DNA from: an uncultured Alphaproteobacteria bacterium
GTDB taxonomy: Bacteria > Pseudomonadota > Alphaproteobacteria > RF32 > CAG-239
DNA: 17,724 nt
Direction: 5' to 3'
Assembly: GCA_944391365.1 (NCBI GenBank)
Contig: CALXTH010000137.1
Span: 1-17,724 of the forward strand
Made by a program: the position numbers and the translations under genes. Positions 1-7,443 of this stretch are shown piece after piece. The stretch's first letter is position 1, and the number at the start of each line of letters is the position of its first letter. The notes beneath the pieces are model-generated. The model did no database searches, was not told where the DNA came from, and was given only the letters and a program-made list of their open reading frames with translations.

Positions 1-1115
1 AGCTGCGACAGAAAATAAATTTCGGCCGAAAACAAATCCCGCCCGGAAATCTGCTGCAAAAACTGCCTGATATTTTCGATATTGTCACAGAACAACAGCC
101 CGAGTCCCAGACCGATCGCCGTCCCGACCACACCGATAAACGCGCCGTCAATAAAAAAGATACGCATAATCATTCCCCGGCTAGCCCCCATCGTCCGCAA
201 CACGGCAATATCGCGCCCCTTGTCTTTCACCAGCATAATCAACCCGGTAATAATATTAAACGCCGCCACCAGAATAATCAGCGTCAAAATCAAAAACATG
301 ACATTGCGCTCCACATCAATCGCGTTAAAAAACGCGGCATTTGTCTGCTTCCAGTCATAAACATACGCCGTTGCACCGACACTTGCCTCAATCTGCTTGC
401 GCACGGAGCGCACCTGTGTCTCGTCATCCAGCGTCACATCAATCTGCGTTACGGCATCACCCAGCCCGAAATATTTCTGTGCAGCCTCCAGCGGCATAAA
501 GATAAAAGCGGAATCATACTCAAACATCCCGACATCAAACGTCCCGAGAACCTTATACGTCTTCATACGGGGAACCGTTCCGAAAGCCGTCACTTTTCCG
601 TTGGGAGAAATCAGCGTCAGCTCGGCTCCGGGAACCAGCCCCATCTTCTGAGCCAGCCGGTTGCCGACCACAACCACGTCACCCCGAAACTGATTAACGT
701 CAAATCCCTTGAAACTATCAGCCAAAATCGGTTTTTTTTTTTTTTTTTCCAGCCGCAACCCTCTGACCATGGCCCCTTCGGTCGCCCGCCCCGAAGTTGC
801 CAAAAGCTGCCTTTCAACCATCGGCATTACCATCTGCACATGGTCAAATTTTTCAATATCGCCCACGGCCTCAGTATAATTATTAAACGGCAGCCCCACG
901 GCTGAAACAATACCGATATGCCCGTTAATCCCTAAAATCCGGGACAGAAGCTCCGTCCGGAACCCGTTCATGACCGACATAACAATAATCAGCGTCGCCA
1001 CCCCAAGCGCAATCCCGGTAAAGGCAAAACCGGTAATCACCGAGATAAACCCTTCTTTGCGTTTGGCTCTCAAATAACGCCAAGCCGTCATTCTCTCAAA
1101 TTTTGAAAATATCAT
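1..1115 (-). CDS. lolC: LolC/LolE-family lipoprotein-releasing ABC transporter permease (partial, runs off left edge)
   Basis: This is the inner-membrane permease of the Lol system, which with the ATPase LolD extracts outer-membrane lipoproteins and passes them to LolA. Only the first 371 residues are present; about 45 C-terminal residues of a usual ~415 are outside the window. The start ATG at 1115 gives the N-terminus typical of alphaproteobacterial members (FERMTAWRYLRAKRKEGFIS), and GGGGAG lies 9 bases upstream. A first membrane segment spans residues ~20-45, a periplasmic domain ~50-270, and two more membrane segments ~272-295 and ~315-343, joined by a cytoplasmic loop with KDKGRDIAVLRTMGAS, the coupling region. 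The fourth segment is cut off. Residues 123-128 are Glu plus five Lys encoded by a run of 17 A. The frame stays open through it, so the gene is not broken as given. LolC and LolE cannot be told apart here; alphaproteobacteria often have a single copy, usually followed by lolD. Confidence 0.93.
   Translation of the reverse strand, partial: MIFSKFERMTAWRYLRAKRKEGFISVITGFAFTGIALGVATLIIVMSVMNGFRTELLSRILGINGHIGIVSAVGLPFNNYTEAVGDIEKFDHVQMVMPMVERQLLATSGRATEGAMVRGLRLEKKKKKPILADSFKGFDVNQFRGDVVVVGNRLAQKMGLVPGAELTLISPNGKVTAFGTVPRMKTYKVLGTFDVGMFEYDSAFIFMPLEAAQKYFGLGDAVTQIDVTLDDETQVRSVRKQIEASVGATAYVYDWKQTNAAFFNAIDVERNVMFLILTLIILVAAFNIITGLIMLVKDKGRDIAVLRTMGASRGMIMRIFFIDGAFIGVVGTAIGLGLGLLFCDNIENIRQFLQQISGRDLFSAEIYFLSQ
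732..748 (-). repeat. A17 homopolymer inside lolC (T17 on the plus strand)
   Basis: Seventeen consecutive A on the coding strand, read as the last two bases of Glu123 and Lys124-Lys128. The next codons (Pro-Ile-Leu-Ala-Asp) resume a sequence typical of the family. A tract this long is a hotspot for polymerase slippage and also for assembly error. Gain or loss of one base would truncate the permease. Confidence 0.9.
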
Positions 1116-1257
1116 CTGAACCAGCTCCCCGTTCCGGCTTTATACAAAACAATCTCTGCTCTCCGCCCAGTTATAACGAAAACAGCCTCAAAAAGCAACC
1201 ACCTCCCCCGCCATGTGCATAAACCGGACGGCAAAAGAAACAGACCCTATCTCAAAG

Positions 1258-1914
1258 TTAATGATAAGTCCGCATCAGCCCACTCAAAATTCCCTGAACT
1301 TTCACTCTCCCGGCCGGCAGGCGTCTTGTCTCATAATCTTTGTTCATCGGAATAAGCAAAACATCAGCCCCGTCCCGCTTAAAAATTTTGAGCGTTGCTT
1401 CGGCATCATCAACCAAAGCCACCACAATATCCCCGTTGTTCGCCGTTTCGGCTTTTTTGATAATCACCGTATCTCCGTCAAAAATGCCCCCCTCAATCAT
1501 CGATTCGCCCTCGATTGTCAGCGCATAAAATTGTCCGCTGCGCACCATTTCAAAGGGCACCGGAACCGTCTCCGTCTCATTGGCAATAGCCTCAATCGGC
1601 GTCCCCGCGGCAATTTTCCCGTAAAGCGGAATCTGAGCCGCACTGTTCTGCAAAGCGACTTCACGTTTTTTTTCTTCCTCAACAATTGCCCGCGGCTTGA
1701 ACTTTGGCATACGCACCACTTCCAAAGCCCGCGCTTTATGGGGAAGCCGGCGGATAAACTCGCGCTCGACCAGCGATTCGATAAGCGCATGAATACCTGA
1801 CTTCGATTTCAGCCCGACAGCCGCCTTCATTTCTTCAAAAGACGGAGCACAGCCAGTCTCTTTCAAAACCTTGTTAATATACATCAAAAGCTTGTATTGT
1901 TTCTCCGTCAGCAT
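1258..1914 (-). CDS. lexA: LexA repressor, SOS regulator
   Basis: Transcriptional repressor of the SOS response. RecA filaments on single-stranded DNA trigger its self-cleavage, which releases its operators. The start at 1914 (MLTEKQYKLL) is chosen because GGAG lies 6 bases upstream and LexA proteins normally begin this way. An ATG at 1941 would add nine residues but falls inside the operator palindrome. The 218-residue product has an N-terminal winged helix (~1-65, with the recognition region around APSFEEMKAAVGLKSKSGIH), a linker, and an S24-type C-terminal peptidase domain. The cleavage bond is Ala103-Gly104 in KIAAGTP. The catalytic Ser138 sits in EGESMIEGGI and the general-base Lys176 in EATLKIF. 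All key residues are present and the length is normal. It lies behind an unknown gene but has its own promoter, which overlaps the operator, so it probably represses itself. Confidence 0.97.
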   Translation of the reverse strand: MLTEKQYKLLMYINKVLKETGCAPSFEEMKAAVGLKSKSGIHALIESLVEREFIRRLPHKARALEVVRMPKFKPRAIVEEEKKREVALQNSAAQIPLYGKIAAGTPIEAIANETETVPVPFEMVRSGQFYALTIEGESMIEGGIFDGDTVIIKKAETANNGDIVVALVDDAEATLKIFKRDGADVLLIPMNKDYETRRLPAGRVKVQGILSGLMRTYH

Positions 1915-1932
1915 TCCGAACTCCATAAAAAA

Positions 1933-1962
1933 GTAGAACATTTTGTACTAAAAATGTTCTAC
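1933..1962 (-). promoter_or_regulatory. Probable LexA operator upstream of lexA (12-bp inverted repeat)
   Basis: Perfect 12-bp inverted repeat with a 6-base spacer: GTAGAACATTTT at 1933-1944 and AAAATGTTCTAC at 1951-1962. Inside it, GTAC-N7-GTTC at 1945-1959 differs by one base from GTTC-N7-GTTC, the LexA box known from alphaproteobacteria. It covers the predicted -10 element and ends 18 bases upstream of the chosen lexA start. Autoregulation is inferred from position and sequence. Confidence 0.75.
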
Positions 1963-1984
1963 ATCATTTATTTTTGTTCGTCAA
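1956..1984 (-). promoter_or_regulatory. Predicted sigma70-type promoter of lexA
   Basis: Reading the minus strand, -35 TTGACG (1984-1979), a 17-base spacer and -10 TAGAAC (1961-1956). The -35 is close to consensus and the -10 is weak. The -10 lies in one arm of the operator palindrome, which fits repression by occlusion. Confidence 0.55.
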
Positions 1985-1987
1985 GAT

Positions 1988-3208
1988 TTATCTTCCGTTA
2001 TTATTCACATAAGCCCGCGCCAACATCTGCGGAGAAACCTGAAACGACTTTTTCTCTGTCTTTTTACCGTCACTGGCCGCCAGCAGCCTGGCCTCTTCCA
2101 GCGTCACATCATGCCCCTGATAAGCCGAAAGCAAATTCAGATAATCCTGATAAATCTCCGGATTCTTGTCCATCAGTGACAACTCGCGCATTGTCGTAAT
2201 TGAATGCGGCTCTTTATAATGTTTTTTGGCAAATTCATAAGCCTTTTTGCCGGAACCGGACTTGAAAACGGACGGATACGCCGCTGCCAGTACATCAATA
2301 TATCCGGCTGAATTAATCTCTTTCAGAGACTTTCCTTCCAGCGTCCGGCTGATATTGCCAAAACCGCCGACGGCAATATGCCGGGAACACCACATACCGA
2401 TAATCGCCCACGACACATCTTTCACGTCAATATTGTTCTTTGCCAGTGTGGAAACAATCTTCTTCCACCCTTCTTCATCAAAAGAAACATAGGCATCGGA
2501 TCCGAAATCACGCTGCACGCTGAGAGCCTCGACCGGGTTTGCCTCACCGTCTTCGGTAAATTTCTGCTTATAATCACTGACAATAAAACGGCTCATCTCC
2601 CGGCGACTTTTGCTCCCGACATGAAAGACCAGATTTCCTTTCTCGGCATATTCGCTTTTCATCGCAGCCAAAGCCTTGACGGCTCCGTCATTTTTCTCAA
2701 AAAACTTCTCCGCCCATGAACTGTATTCATCATGCATCAGGGCATACATCAGCATACTCTGCACATTGGCTTTGTTATACTGCATCGTCCCCGCAAAGGA
2801 ATTAAAGACGCCGACCGGATTCTGCAGCGACCCGACCTCGCGTTGATACGTCACATCCCAAATAGAATAAGGTGTCGCCCCCTTAAAATCCCTGACCGGA
2901 TTTCCCCGTTCATCAACCGCCTTATTATGAAACTCTATCAGATTTTTGTCAGTTACGACCTTTTCGGGAACAATTTTCACCATCTCCGGCGTAAGCTCCC
3001 GCCGCAAATTCAAAGCCTCGATTTCAAAAGGATGGGAAGAAGCATGCACGGGCTCCACATGAGACACACCGGTCGGAGCCATCGCCGTCGCGGCACCGAT
3101 AGCCATCATCGCGGCATTATCCCGAACCTTTTGCCCGGTTCGGCTGCCCACTTTTTTCCATCTGCTTTTCAATCTGTTCAGCTTCTCAACCAGTTTTTCT
3201 TTTTCCAT
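1988..3208 (-). CDS. Hypothetical protein with charged N-terminal leader and one hydrophobic segment
   Basis: I do not recognise this 406-residue protein. The start at 3208 (MEKEKLVEK) is preferred because a G-rich Shine-Dalgarno (GGGGGACGG) lies just upstream; an in-frame ATG at 3238 would add ten residues. The first ~35 residues are strongly basic. They are followed by a short hydrophobic alanine-rich stretch (NAAMMAIGAATAMAP) and a possible signal-peptidase-like VHA, so membrane insertion or export is possible but not proven. The rest is a soluble, mixed-charge domain without repeats or a recognisable catalytic motif. It stands alone upstream of lexA, ends 46 bases before the lexA operator, and is divergent from lysS. 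The leader resembles that of the small protein at 15169-15498, suggesting a shared lineage-specific targeting element. Confidence 0.8.
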   Translation of the reverse strand: MEKEKLVEKLNRLKSRWKKVGSRTGQKVRDNAAMMAIGAATAMAPTGVSHVEPVHASSHPFEIEALNLRRELTPEMVKIVPEKVVTDKNLIEFHNKAVDERGNPVRDFKGATPYSIWDVTYQREVGSLQNPVGVFNSFAGTMQYNKANVQSMLMYALMHDEYSSWAEKFFEKNDGAVKALAAMKSEYAEKGNLVFHVGSKSRREMSRFIVSDYKQKFTEDGEANPVEALSVQRDFGSDAYVSFDEEGWKKIVSTLAKNNIDVKDVSWAIIGMWCSRHIAVGGFGNISRTLEGKSLKEINSAGYIDVLAAAYPSVFKSGSGKKAYEFAKKHYKEPHSITTMRELSLMDKNPEIYQDYLNLLSAYQGHDVTLEEARLLAASDGKKTEKKSFQVSPQMLARAYVNNNGR

Positions 3209-3318
3209 TCCGTCCCCCCACATCCGTCGTCGAATCAAAAATCATTGTTTCACAATAAATTATAGTGCTTTTTTCATCCGAAATAAAGCCTTTTTTTCAT
3301 AAAAATCATAATTATTTG

Positions 3319-3346
3319 TTGAAAATTTATCTGATATTTTTATAGT
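3319..3346 (+). promoter_or_regulatory. Predicted promoter for lysS and the deacetylase gene
   Basis: -35 TTGAAA (3319-3324), 16-base spacer, -10 TATAGT (3341-3346), in an AT-rich gap 44 bases ahead of lysS. It is the best sigma70-like match in the divergent region 3209-3389. Confidence 0.55.
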
Positions 3347-3389
3347 TTAGCCCTAGATAACATAAAAAAAATAAAAATGGAAGAAAAAA

Positions 3390-4862
3390 ATGACCACAGA
3401 AAGCACAATCTACCGGGATTCCCGGCTGGCAAAACTCCAAACCCTTGAAGAAAAGGGCTACAACCCCTATCCTTATTGTTTCAAACCCGACGCTTTTGCC
3501 GCTGACTTGCAGGAAAAATACAAAGACCTTACTCCCGGAACCGAGACTGAAGACCGCGTCACCATTGCCGGCCGCGCCATGGCCGTCCGCAATTCCGGCA
3601 TGTTTATCGACTTAAAAGACATCAGCGGAAAAATTCAGGTTTTCTGCCACAAAAGCCACTTAAGCGAAGATAATCTGGCTCTTCTCAAATGCCTCGACGT
3701 CGGAGACATCGTGGGCATCTCGGGCTTCATCCGCCGCACCCCGCGCGGAGAACTCTCGGTCGCGGCTGAAAAATTTGACATTATTTCCAAATCACTGCAG
3801 CCCCTGCCCGAAAAATTCCATGGTCTGACAGACATTGAGGCGCGCTACCGGCAACGTTATGTTGATTTTATCGTCAACGACGAGTCCAAAGCCCTCTTTC
3901 AAAAACGCTGCCAAATCACCTCGGCCATCCGCCGTTATTTTGAAGACCACGGCTTTCTTGAGGTTGAAACCCCGATACTCCACCCGATTATGGGCGGCGC
4001 CAATGCCAAACCGTTCATCACCCACCACAACGCGCTCGACATGGACTTGTTCCTGCGCATTGCCCCCGAACTCTATCTGAAAAGACTGGTTGTCGGCGGG
4101 TTTGACCGCGTGTTTGAAATCGGACGCAACTTCCGCAATGAAGGCATTGACAAAAGCCACAATCCGGAGTTCACGGCTCTGGAAGCCTATCAGGCCTACG
4201 CTGATTATAATGACATGGCCGAACTCATTCCGAATTTAGTCAGATTTGTCGCCGAAAAAGTCCTGGGCACAACCATCATCACCGTCAACGGGCATGAAAT
4301 TGACCTCGGCAAACCCTTTGTAAAAAAATCAATGCTTGACCTCATCAAAGAATATACCGGCGCTGACTTCATGCAGGCCGAAACGCTTGAACAGGCCAAA
4401 GCGCTTGCCCAGTCCGTCGGTGTCAATGCCTCAGACTGCATTTCATGGGGAAAAGTCGTCTCTGAAGTTTTTGACGCCAAAGTCGAAGAACATCTGATTC
4501 AGCCCACGCTCGTCATGGATATGCCGCGCGACATCTCGCCGCTGGCCAAAACACACCGCAGCAACCCGCGGCTGGTTGAGCATTTTGACGCTTACATCGC
4601 CGGGATGGAAATCGGCTGCGCCTACTCCGAATTATCCAACCCGCTGGAACAGCGCGCCCGCTTTGATGCCCAATGCGCTGACCGTGAGGCCGGGGATGAT
4701 GAAGCCCAAATGCTGGATGAAGACTTTATCAATGCGCTTGAAATCGGCTTTCCGCCGTCCGGCGGCATGGGCATGGGCATTGACCGCCTGGCGATTCTGC
4801 TGACCGGAGCCGAAAGCATCCGCGATGTCATCGCTTTTCCGACCCTGCGCAAAAGAGACTAA
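3390..4862 (+). CDS. lysS: Lysine--tRNA ligase, class II
   Basis: Charges tRNA-Lys with lysine in an ATP-dependent two-step reaction in the cytoplasm. The 490-residue length matches bacterial LysS. The N-terminal OB-fold anticodon-binding domain spans ~57-135 (VTIAGRAMAVRNSGMFIDLKD). The class II catalytic domain has motif 1 around residues 180-200 (FLEVETPILHPIMGGANAKPF), motif 2 at ~242-266 (EIGRNFRNEGIDKSHNPEF) and motif 3 at ~459-470 (GMGMGIDRLAIL). These are diagnostic of class II LysRS rather than the unrelated class I enzyme. GGAAG precedes the ATG by seven bases. The stop is three bases before the next gene, so the two are very likely cotranscribed. Many alphaproteobacteria instead use class I LysRS, so this class II enzyme is a useful lineage marker. 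Confidence 0.98.
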   Translation: MTTESTIYRDSRLAKLQTLEEKGYNPYPYCFKPDAFAADLQEKYKDLTPGTETEDRVTIAGRAMAVRNSGMFIDLKDISGKIQVFCHKSHLSEDNLALLKCLDVGDIVGISGFIRRTPRGELSVAAEKFDIISKSLQPLPEKFHGLTDIEARYRQRYVDFIVNDESKALFQKRCQITSAIRRYFEDHGFLEVETPILHPIMGGANAKPFITHHNALDMDLFLRIAPELYLKRLVVGGFDRVFEIGRNFRNEGIDKSHNPEFTALEAYQAYADYNDMAELIPNLVRFVAEKVLGTTIITVNGHEIDLGKPFVKKSMLDLIKEYTGADFMQAETLEQAKALAQSVGVNASDCISWGKVVSEVFDAKVEEHLIQPTLVMDMPRDISPLAKTHRSNPRLVEHFDAYIAGMEIGCAYSELSNPLEQRARFDAQCADREAGDDEAQMLDEDFINALEIGFPPSGGMGMGIDRLAILLTGAESIRDVIAFPTLRKRD

Positions 4863-4865
4863 GTC

Positions 4866-6143
4866 ATGACTGACAGAAAGAAAACAAAGGCCGCCCCCGC
4901 CACAAAAAAGCGCTCTGCCGCTTTGGGCTGGAAAATCGGTTTCGGCCTTTTCTTTCTGCTTATCCTGTTTTATGCCTGCCACCCGCTGTTTTTCAAACAC
5001 CAAGATATTATTGATTCAGCCTCAATCGTCAACAGCGAACCACCGGCCGAATACCTTCAGAAAACCCAAACTCGTCCCGCCCCGGCTGACGACATCTCTC
5101 CTTATGCTTCGGCCGAAGCCACACTGGAAGAACTCTCCGCTGAAACACTCTCCTCAACCTCTGCCGCAACAAAAAGTCACCCGGCCCGCACAACAAACGA
5201 TGCCATGACCTCGGCCGATGACATTGCTTACCTGATTGAGGCGTTAAACACCTCGGAAGGTGAAGAATTTATCCCGCCGGAAGAGCTCTCCCCCGCGGAA
5301 GAAGAACAACATGACAACCAAAGCTACAAACTCTATGAGGAAGACCTCCCGGACAACATCATTGAAGACGACCTCCACACATCGCCCGCCGGAACAGACA
5401 ACAACACCCACCACAGTTCACGCAATATCCGGGACATAAACATCGATCTCCGCCACAAACCGCGCTATTTTGGTCCTCAGCCGGTCATTGCCGTCGTCAT
5501 TGACGATATGGGTGTTAATGTCAACCGCACCCGCGACATCATCTCGCTGCAGGCACCGCTGACCTCGTCATTTCTGACCTACGGCCCCAAATTGCAACAA
5601 CAAATGGACGAAGCCCGCGCCGCCGGACACGAAATCATGGCCCACGTTCCCATGGAACCACACAAAAACCTTTACACCGCCCCCGATGGCCTGACCACCG
5701 GGATGAGTGATGAGGAGCTGAAAAAGAACTTCCGTAAAATGCTCAAAAAATTCCCGGACATCAAAGGGATAAACAATCACATGGGCAGCAAATTCACCGA
5801 AAACACTCAAAAAATGTCCGATATCATGGAAATTTTACAGGAACATCATCTGTTCTTCCTGGATTCCAAAACCACCCCGAAATCCGTTGGCAAAAAAACC
5901 GCGGCACAATATGGGGTAGACTATGCCCACCGCCACGTTTTTCTGGACAATGACAACAATAAAGCTTATATCCTGAAACAACTGGCCGCAACAGAACGCA
6001 TCGCCCGCAAAAACGGCTACGCCGTCGCTATCGGCCACCCCAAAAGCCAAACCTACAACGCCTTAAAAGAATGGCTGCCGACGCTGCAAAAAAAAGGCAT
6101 AAAAATCGTCCACATGAGCGACATCGTTAAAGTTTTAAATTAA
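4866..6143 (+). CDS. Divergent polysaccharide deacetylase family protein (DUF610/YibQ-like), membrane-anchored
   Basis: 425 residues. The N-terminus is cytoplasmic and basic, with one membrane helix at ~21-39 (GWKIGFGLFFLLILFYA). It is followed by a long acidic, Ser/Thr/Pro-rich and probably disordered linker (~50-195) that would lie in the periplasm. The C-terminal domain (~205-425) is a divergent polysaccharide deacetylase fold. Putative active-site residues are Asp213/Asp214 in VVIDDMG, His260 in HVPME, Asn304-His305 in NNHMGS, Asp333 in FFLDSKT and His391 in AIGHPKSQ. The family keeps these residues at the positions of NodB-type metal-dependent deacetylases, but its substrate is not established; cell-wall or surface glycan is an inference. 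It starts three bases after lysS. In many alphaproteobacteria a homologue lies near ctpA and nudH; here it is coupled to lysS. Confidence 0.92.
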   Translation: MTDRKKTKAAPATKKRSAALGWKIGFGLFFLLILFYACHPLFFKHQDIIDSASIVNSEPPAEYLQKTQTRPAPADDISPYASAEATLEELSAETLSSTSAATKSHPARTTNDAMTSADDIAYLIEALNTSEGEEFIPPEELSPAEEEQHDNQSYKLYEEDLPDNIIEDDLHTSPAGTDNNTHHSSRNIRDINIDLRHKPRYFGPQPVIAVVIDDMGVNVNRTRDIISLQAPLTSSFLTYGPKLQQQMDEARAAGHEIMAHVPMEPHKNLYTAPDGLTTGMSDEELKKNFRKMLKKFPDIKGINNHMGSKFTENTQKMSDIMEILQEHHLFFLDSKTTPKSVGKKTAAQYGVDYAHRHVFLDNDNNKAYILKQLAATERIARKNGYAVAIGHPKSQTYNALKEWLPTLQKKGIKIVHMSDIVKVLN

Positions 6144-6146
6144 GAA

Positions 6147-6170
6147 ATAAGGAGGCCGAAACCTCCTTAT
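6147..6170. terminator. Hairpin between convergent genes
   Basis: Perfect 9-bp inverted repeat, ATAAGGAGG and CCTCCTTAT, around a CCGAAA loop, four bases after the deacetylase stop and just before the end of the opposing gene. There is no long T tract, so it may be a weak terminator serving both strands. Confidence 0.6.
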
Positions 6171-6174
6171 CCTG

Positions 6175-7032
6175 TCACCATTTTGTCAGCACCGGCCGAA
6201 CATAGTAGCGATAGCCGTCGCCATCACTACCATACACATTACCATTAGGCATATGCACATTGAGGTGACCACCCGCATCACGGTAGGTAGACGACCAATA
6301 CCGATCTTCCGTCAATTTTGTTCCACCATTTGCCGAAAGTAGACTATTCAATAAAGATTTATTATTGTACATGGTAACAAGCTGGTCCTCGGAAGGTAAT
6401 GCTCCCTTAACATTACCACAGAATGAGTAGCCCAGACAAGCATTATTACCTGAAGACCAAGTCATTCGCCCTAAATCCTGCATAGCCACATAGAAATTCA
6501 TATCACTCGTTTTAACCCCGACAACAGTGCCATTACAATAATACAAATCTCCTTGAGCTCCGTTCAAAACCTGCTGCTGACAAGCTCCATTTTTCCACTC
6601 ATAGCCGCTTGCACACGTGCATTGAGTATATTTTCCACCGCAGGCGGAGCCTGCGCCACCGGCGTAGCCGGTCCCCGTACAAGTGTATTGATAAGAAGAC
6701 GAACAGGAAAGGGTGCAACTACTCCCGTTCCACGTATAATTTGTTGCACAATTACATGTTTTATACTTTCCGCCGCAAGGCTGCCCTGAACCACCGGAAT
6801 ATCCCATTCCGGTACAAGTGTATTTAAAACCGTTCTTCTCACAAACCGCGGCTTCATCTTCGGCACAAAACCATCCGTTGCCAAACGGGCACTTAACCCC
6901 TTTCCCTCCATCACACGAACTTGCTGTATAACCAAGCGCTGCACAATCTTCTGTCACCACGCATTGCCCAAAAGCCAAACCGGGAAGACAGGACAAACTC
7001 GTTCCTAAGAATAAATAAACTTGAAACTTCAT
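6175..7032 (-). CDS. Secreted Cys-rich repeat protein with C-terminal Lcl/DUF1566-like domain
   Basis: 285 residues from the ATG at 7032, chosen over the ATG at 7041 because AAAGG sits nine bases upstream and the signal peptide then begins MKFQVYLF. A Sec signal peptide probably ends near residue 22 (GLAFG/QC). Next comes a Cys-rich region: a degenerate unit with five Cys (residues 24-56), then two clear tandem units at C64-C106 and C110-C151. Both have six Cys with nearly identical spacing and share the core GYxGGxGxxCGGKYxxCxCA. The C-terminal ~110 residues (YYVAMQDLG..., LPSEDQLVTMYNNKSLL, RYWSSTY, YRYYVRPV) resemble the Lcl/DUF1566 domain found at the ends of bacterial surface proteins. 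Disulfide bonding outside the cytoplasm is likely, which would suit the DsbD-like protein encoded next door, though no functional link is shown. Its target is unknown. Confidence 0.85.
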   Translation of the reverse strand: MKFQVYLFLGTSLSCLPGLAFGQCVVTEDCAALGYTASSCDGGKGVKCPFGNGWFCAEDEAAVCEKNGFKYTCTGMGYSGGSGQPCGGKYKTCNCATNYTWNGSSCTLSCSSSYQYTCTGTGYAGGAGSACGGKYTQCTCASGYEWKNGACQQQVLNGAQGDLYYCNGTVVGVKTSDMNFYVAMQDLGRMTWSSGNNACLGYSFCGNVKGALPSEDQLVTMYNNKSLLNSLLSANGGTKLTEDRYWSSTYRDAGGHLNVHMPNGNVYGSDGDGYRYYVRPVLTKW

Positions 7033-7064
7033 GACACACATCCTTTATAACATCACACCAGGAT

Positions 7065-7093
7065 AGTATATCATACTTCAAAATTATTGTAAA
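7065..7093 (-). promoter_or_regulatory. Promoter of the Cys-rich secreted protein gene
   Basis: On the minus strand, -35 TTTACA (7093-7088), an exact 17-base spacer and -10 TATACT (7070-7065), 32 bases upstream of the chosen start. This is a strong sigma70-like match and implies that the gene is transcribed on its own. Confidence 0.65.
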
Positions 7094-7258
7094 TTACAAA
7101 TTCAATATAAAGACAAAAAAATGATGTAAAAAGAAAGACCGGCTCTACCAACTTGACGAAAAGGTTCAAAATTTTTCCTGAGCCTTTATCTCTGTAGGGG
7201 CACAATCCGCACGCAGTGCACTTCAAGCCCCAATCAACCAACAGTTAAGAGATGGGGT

Positions 7259-7275
7259 GAAGCTGCCTCAGCTTC
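7259..7275. repeat. Short palindrome, copy 1 of an AAGCTG/CAGCTT module
   Basis: GAAGCTG and CAGCTTC arms with a 3-base loop. Its flanks and sequence match a second copy at 7533-7549: both read GGGT-(G/C)-AAGCTGC-two variable bases-CAGCTT. It is probably a dispersed intergenic element. Confidence 0.6.
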
Positions 7276-7295
7276 CGCCAGCTTGCAACAGCGTT

Positions 7296-7322
7296 CCTCC
7301 CCTTAATTCCGTTAAGGGGAGG
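7296..7322. repeat. Perfect 11-bp inverted repeat with 5-base loop
   Basis: CCTCCCCTTAA and TTAAGGGGAGG flank TTCCG. There is no adjacent T tract, so it is not an obvious terminator. It sits between two other palindromic units and is probably part of a composite repeat. Confidence 0.75.
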
Positions 7323-7352
7323 ATAGGAAGGGTTTATAAAAATCATCTAAAT

Positions 7353-7443
7353 TGTCATTGCGAGGAGACCGCTAGGTCGACGCGGCAATCCATCATAATA
7401 TAAATGGATCGCCACGGCGAATAAATTCGCCTCGCGATGACAA
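7353..7443. repeat. 91-bp MITE/REP-like palindromic element
   Basis: The outer ends TTGTCATTGCGAGG and CCTCGCGATGACAA form a 14-bp inverted repeat with one mismatch. An inner pair (GGCAATCCAT and ATGGATCGCC) extends the fold, giving a near full-length cruciform. The ends resemble the widespread 'TCATTGCGAGG...GGCAATCCA' dispersed palindromes seen in many bacterial genomes. It has no coding capacity, so any movement would need a transposase supplied elsewhere. Confidence 0.75.

Noticed and set aside
617..817. Minus-strand ORF of 66 codons crossing the A17 tract, suggesting a frameshift in lolC
   Set aside because: It is another frame. Counting the tract as 17 A, the lolC frame stays open from 1115 to the window edge, so no frameshift is needed.
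1213..1800. Plus-strand ORF of 195 codons
   Set aside because: Antisense to lexA, which has all catalytic residues. The ORF is rich in Arg/His/Pro, as expected for a shadow frame.
2732..3265. Plus-strand ORF of 177 codons
   Set aside because: Antisense to the unknown 406-residue gene, which has a better ribosome site and ordinary composition.
6553..6944. ORFs on both strands within the Cys-rich repeat gene
   Set aside because: Shadow frames produced by the repeated, Gly/Cys-rich sequence. Only the frame with a signal peptide and regular Cys spacing is credible.
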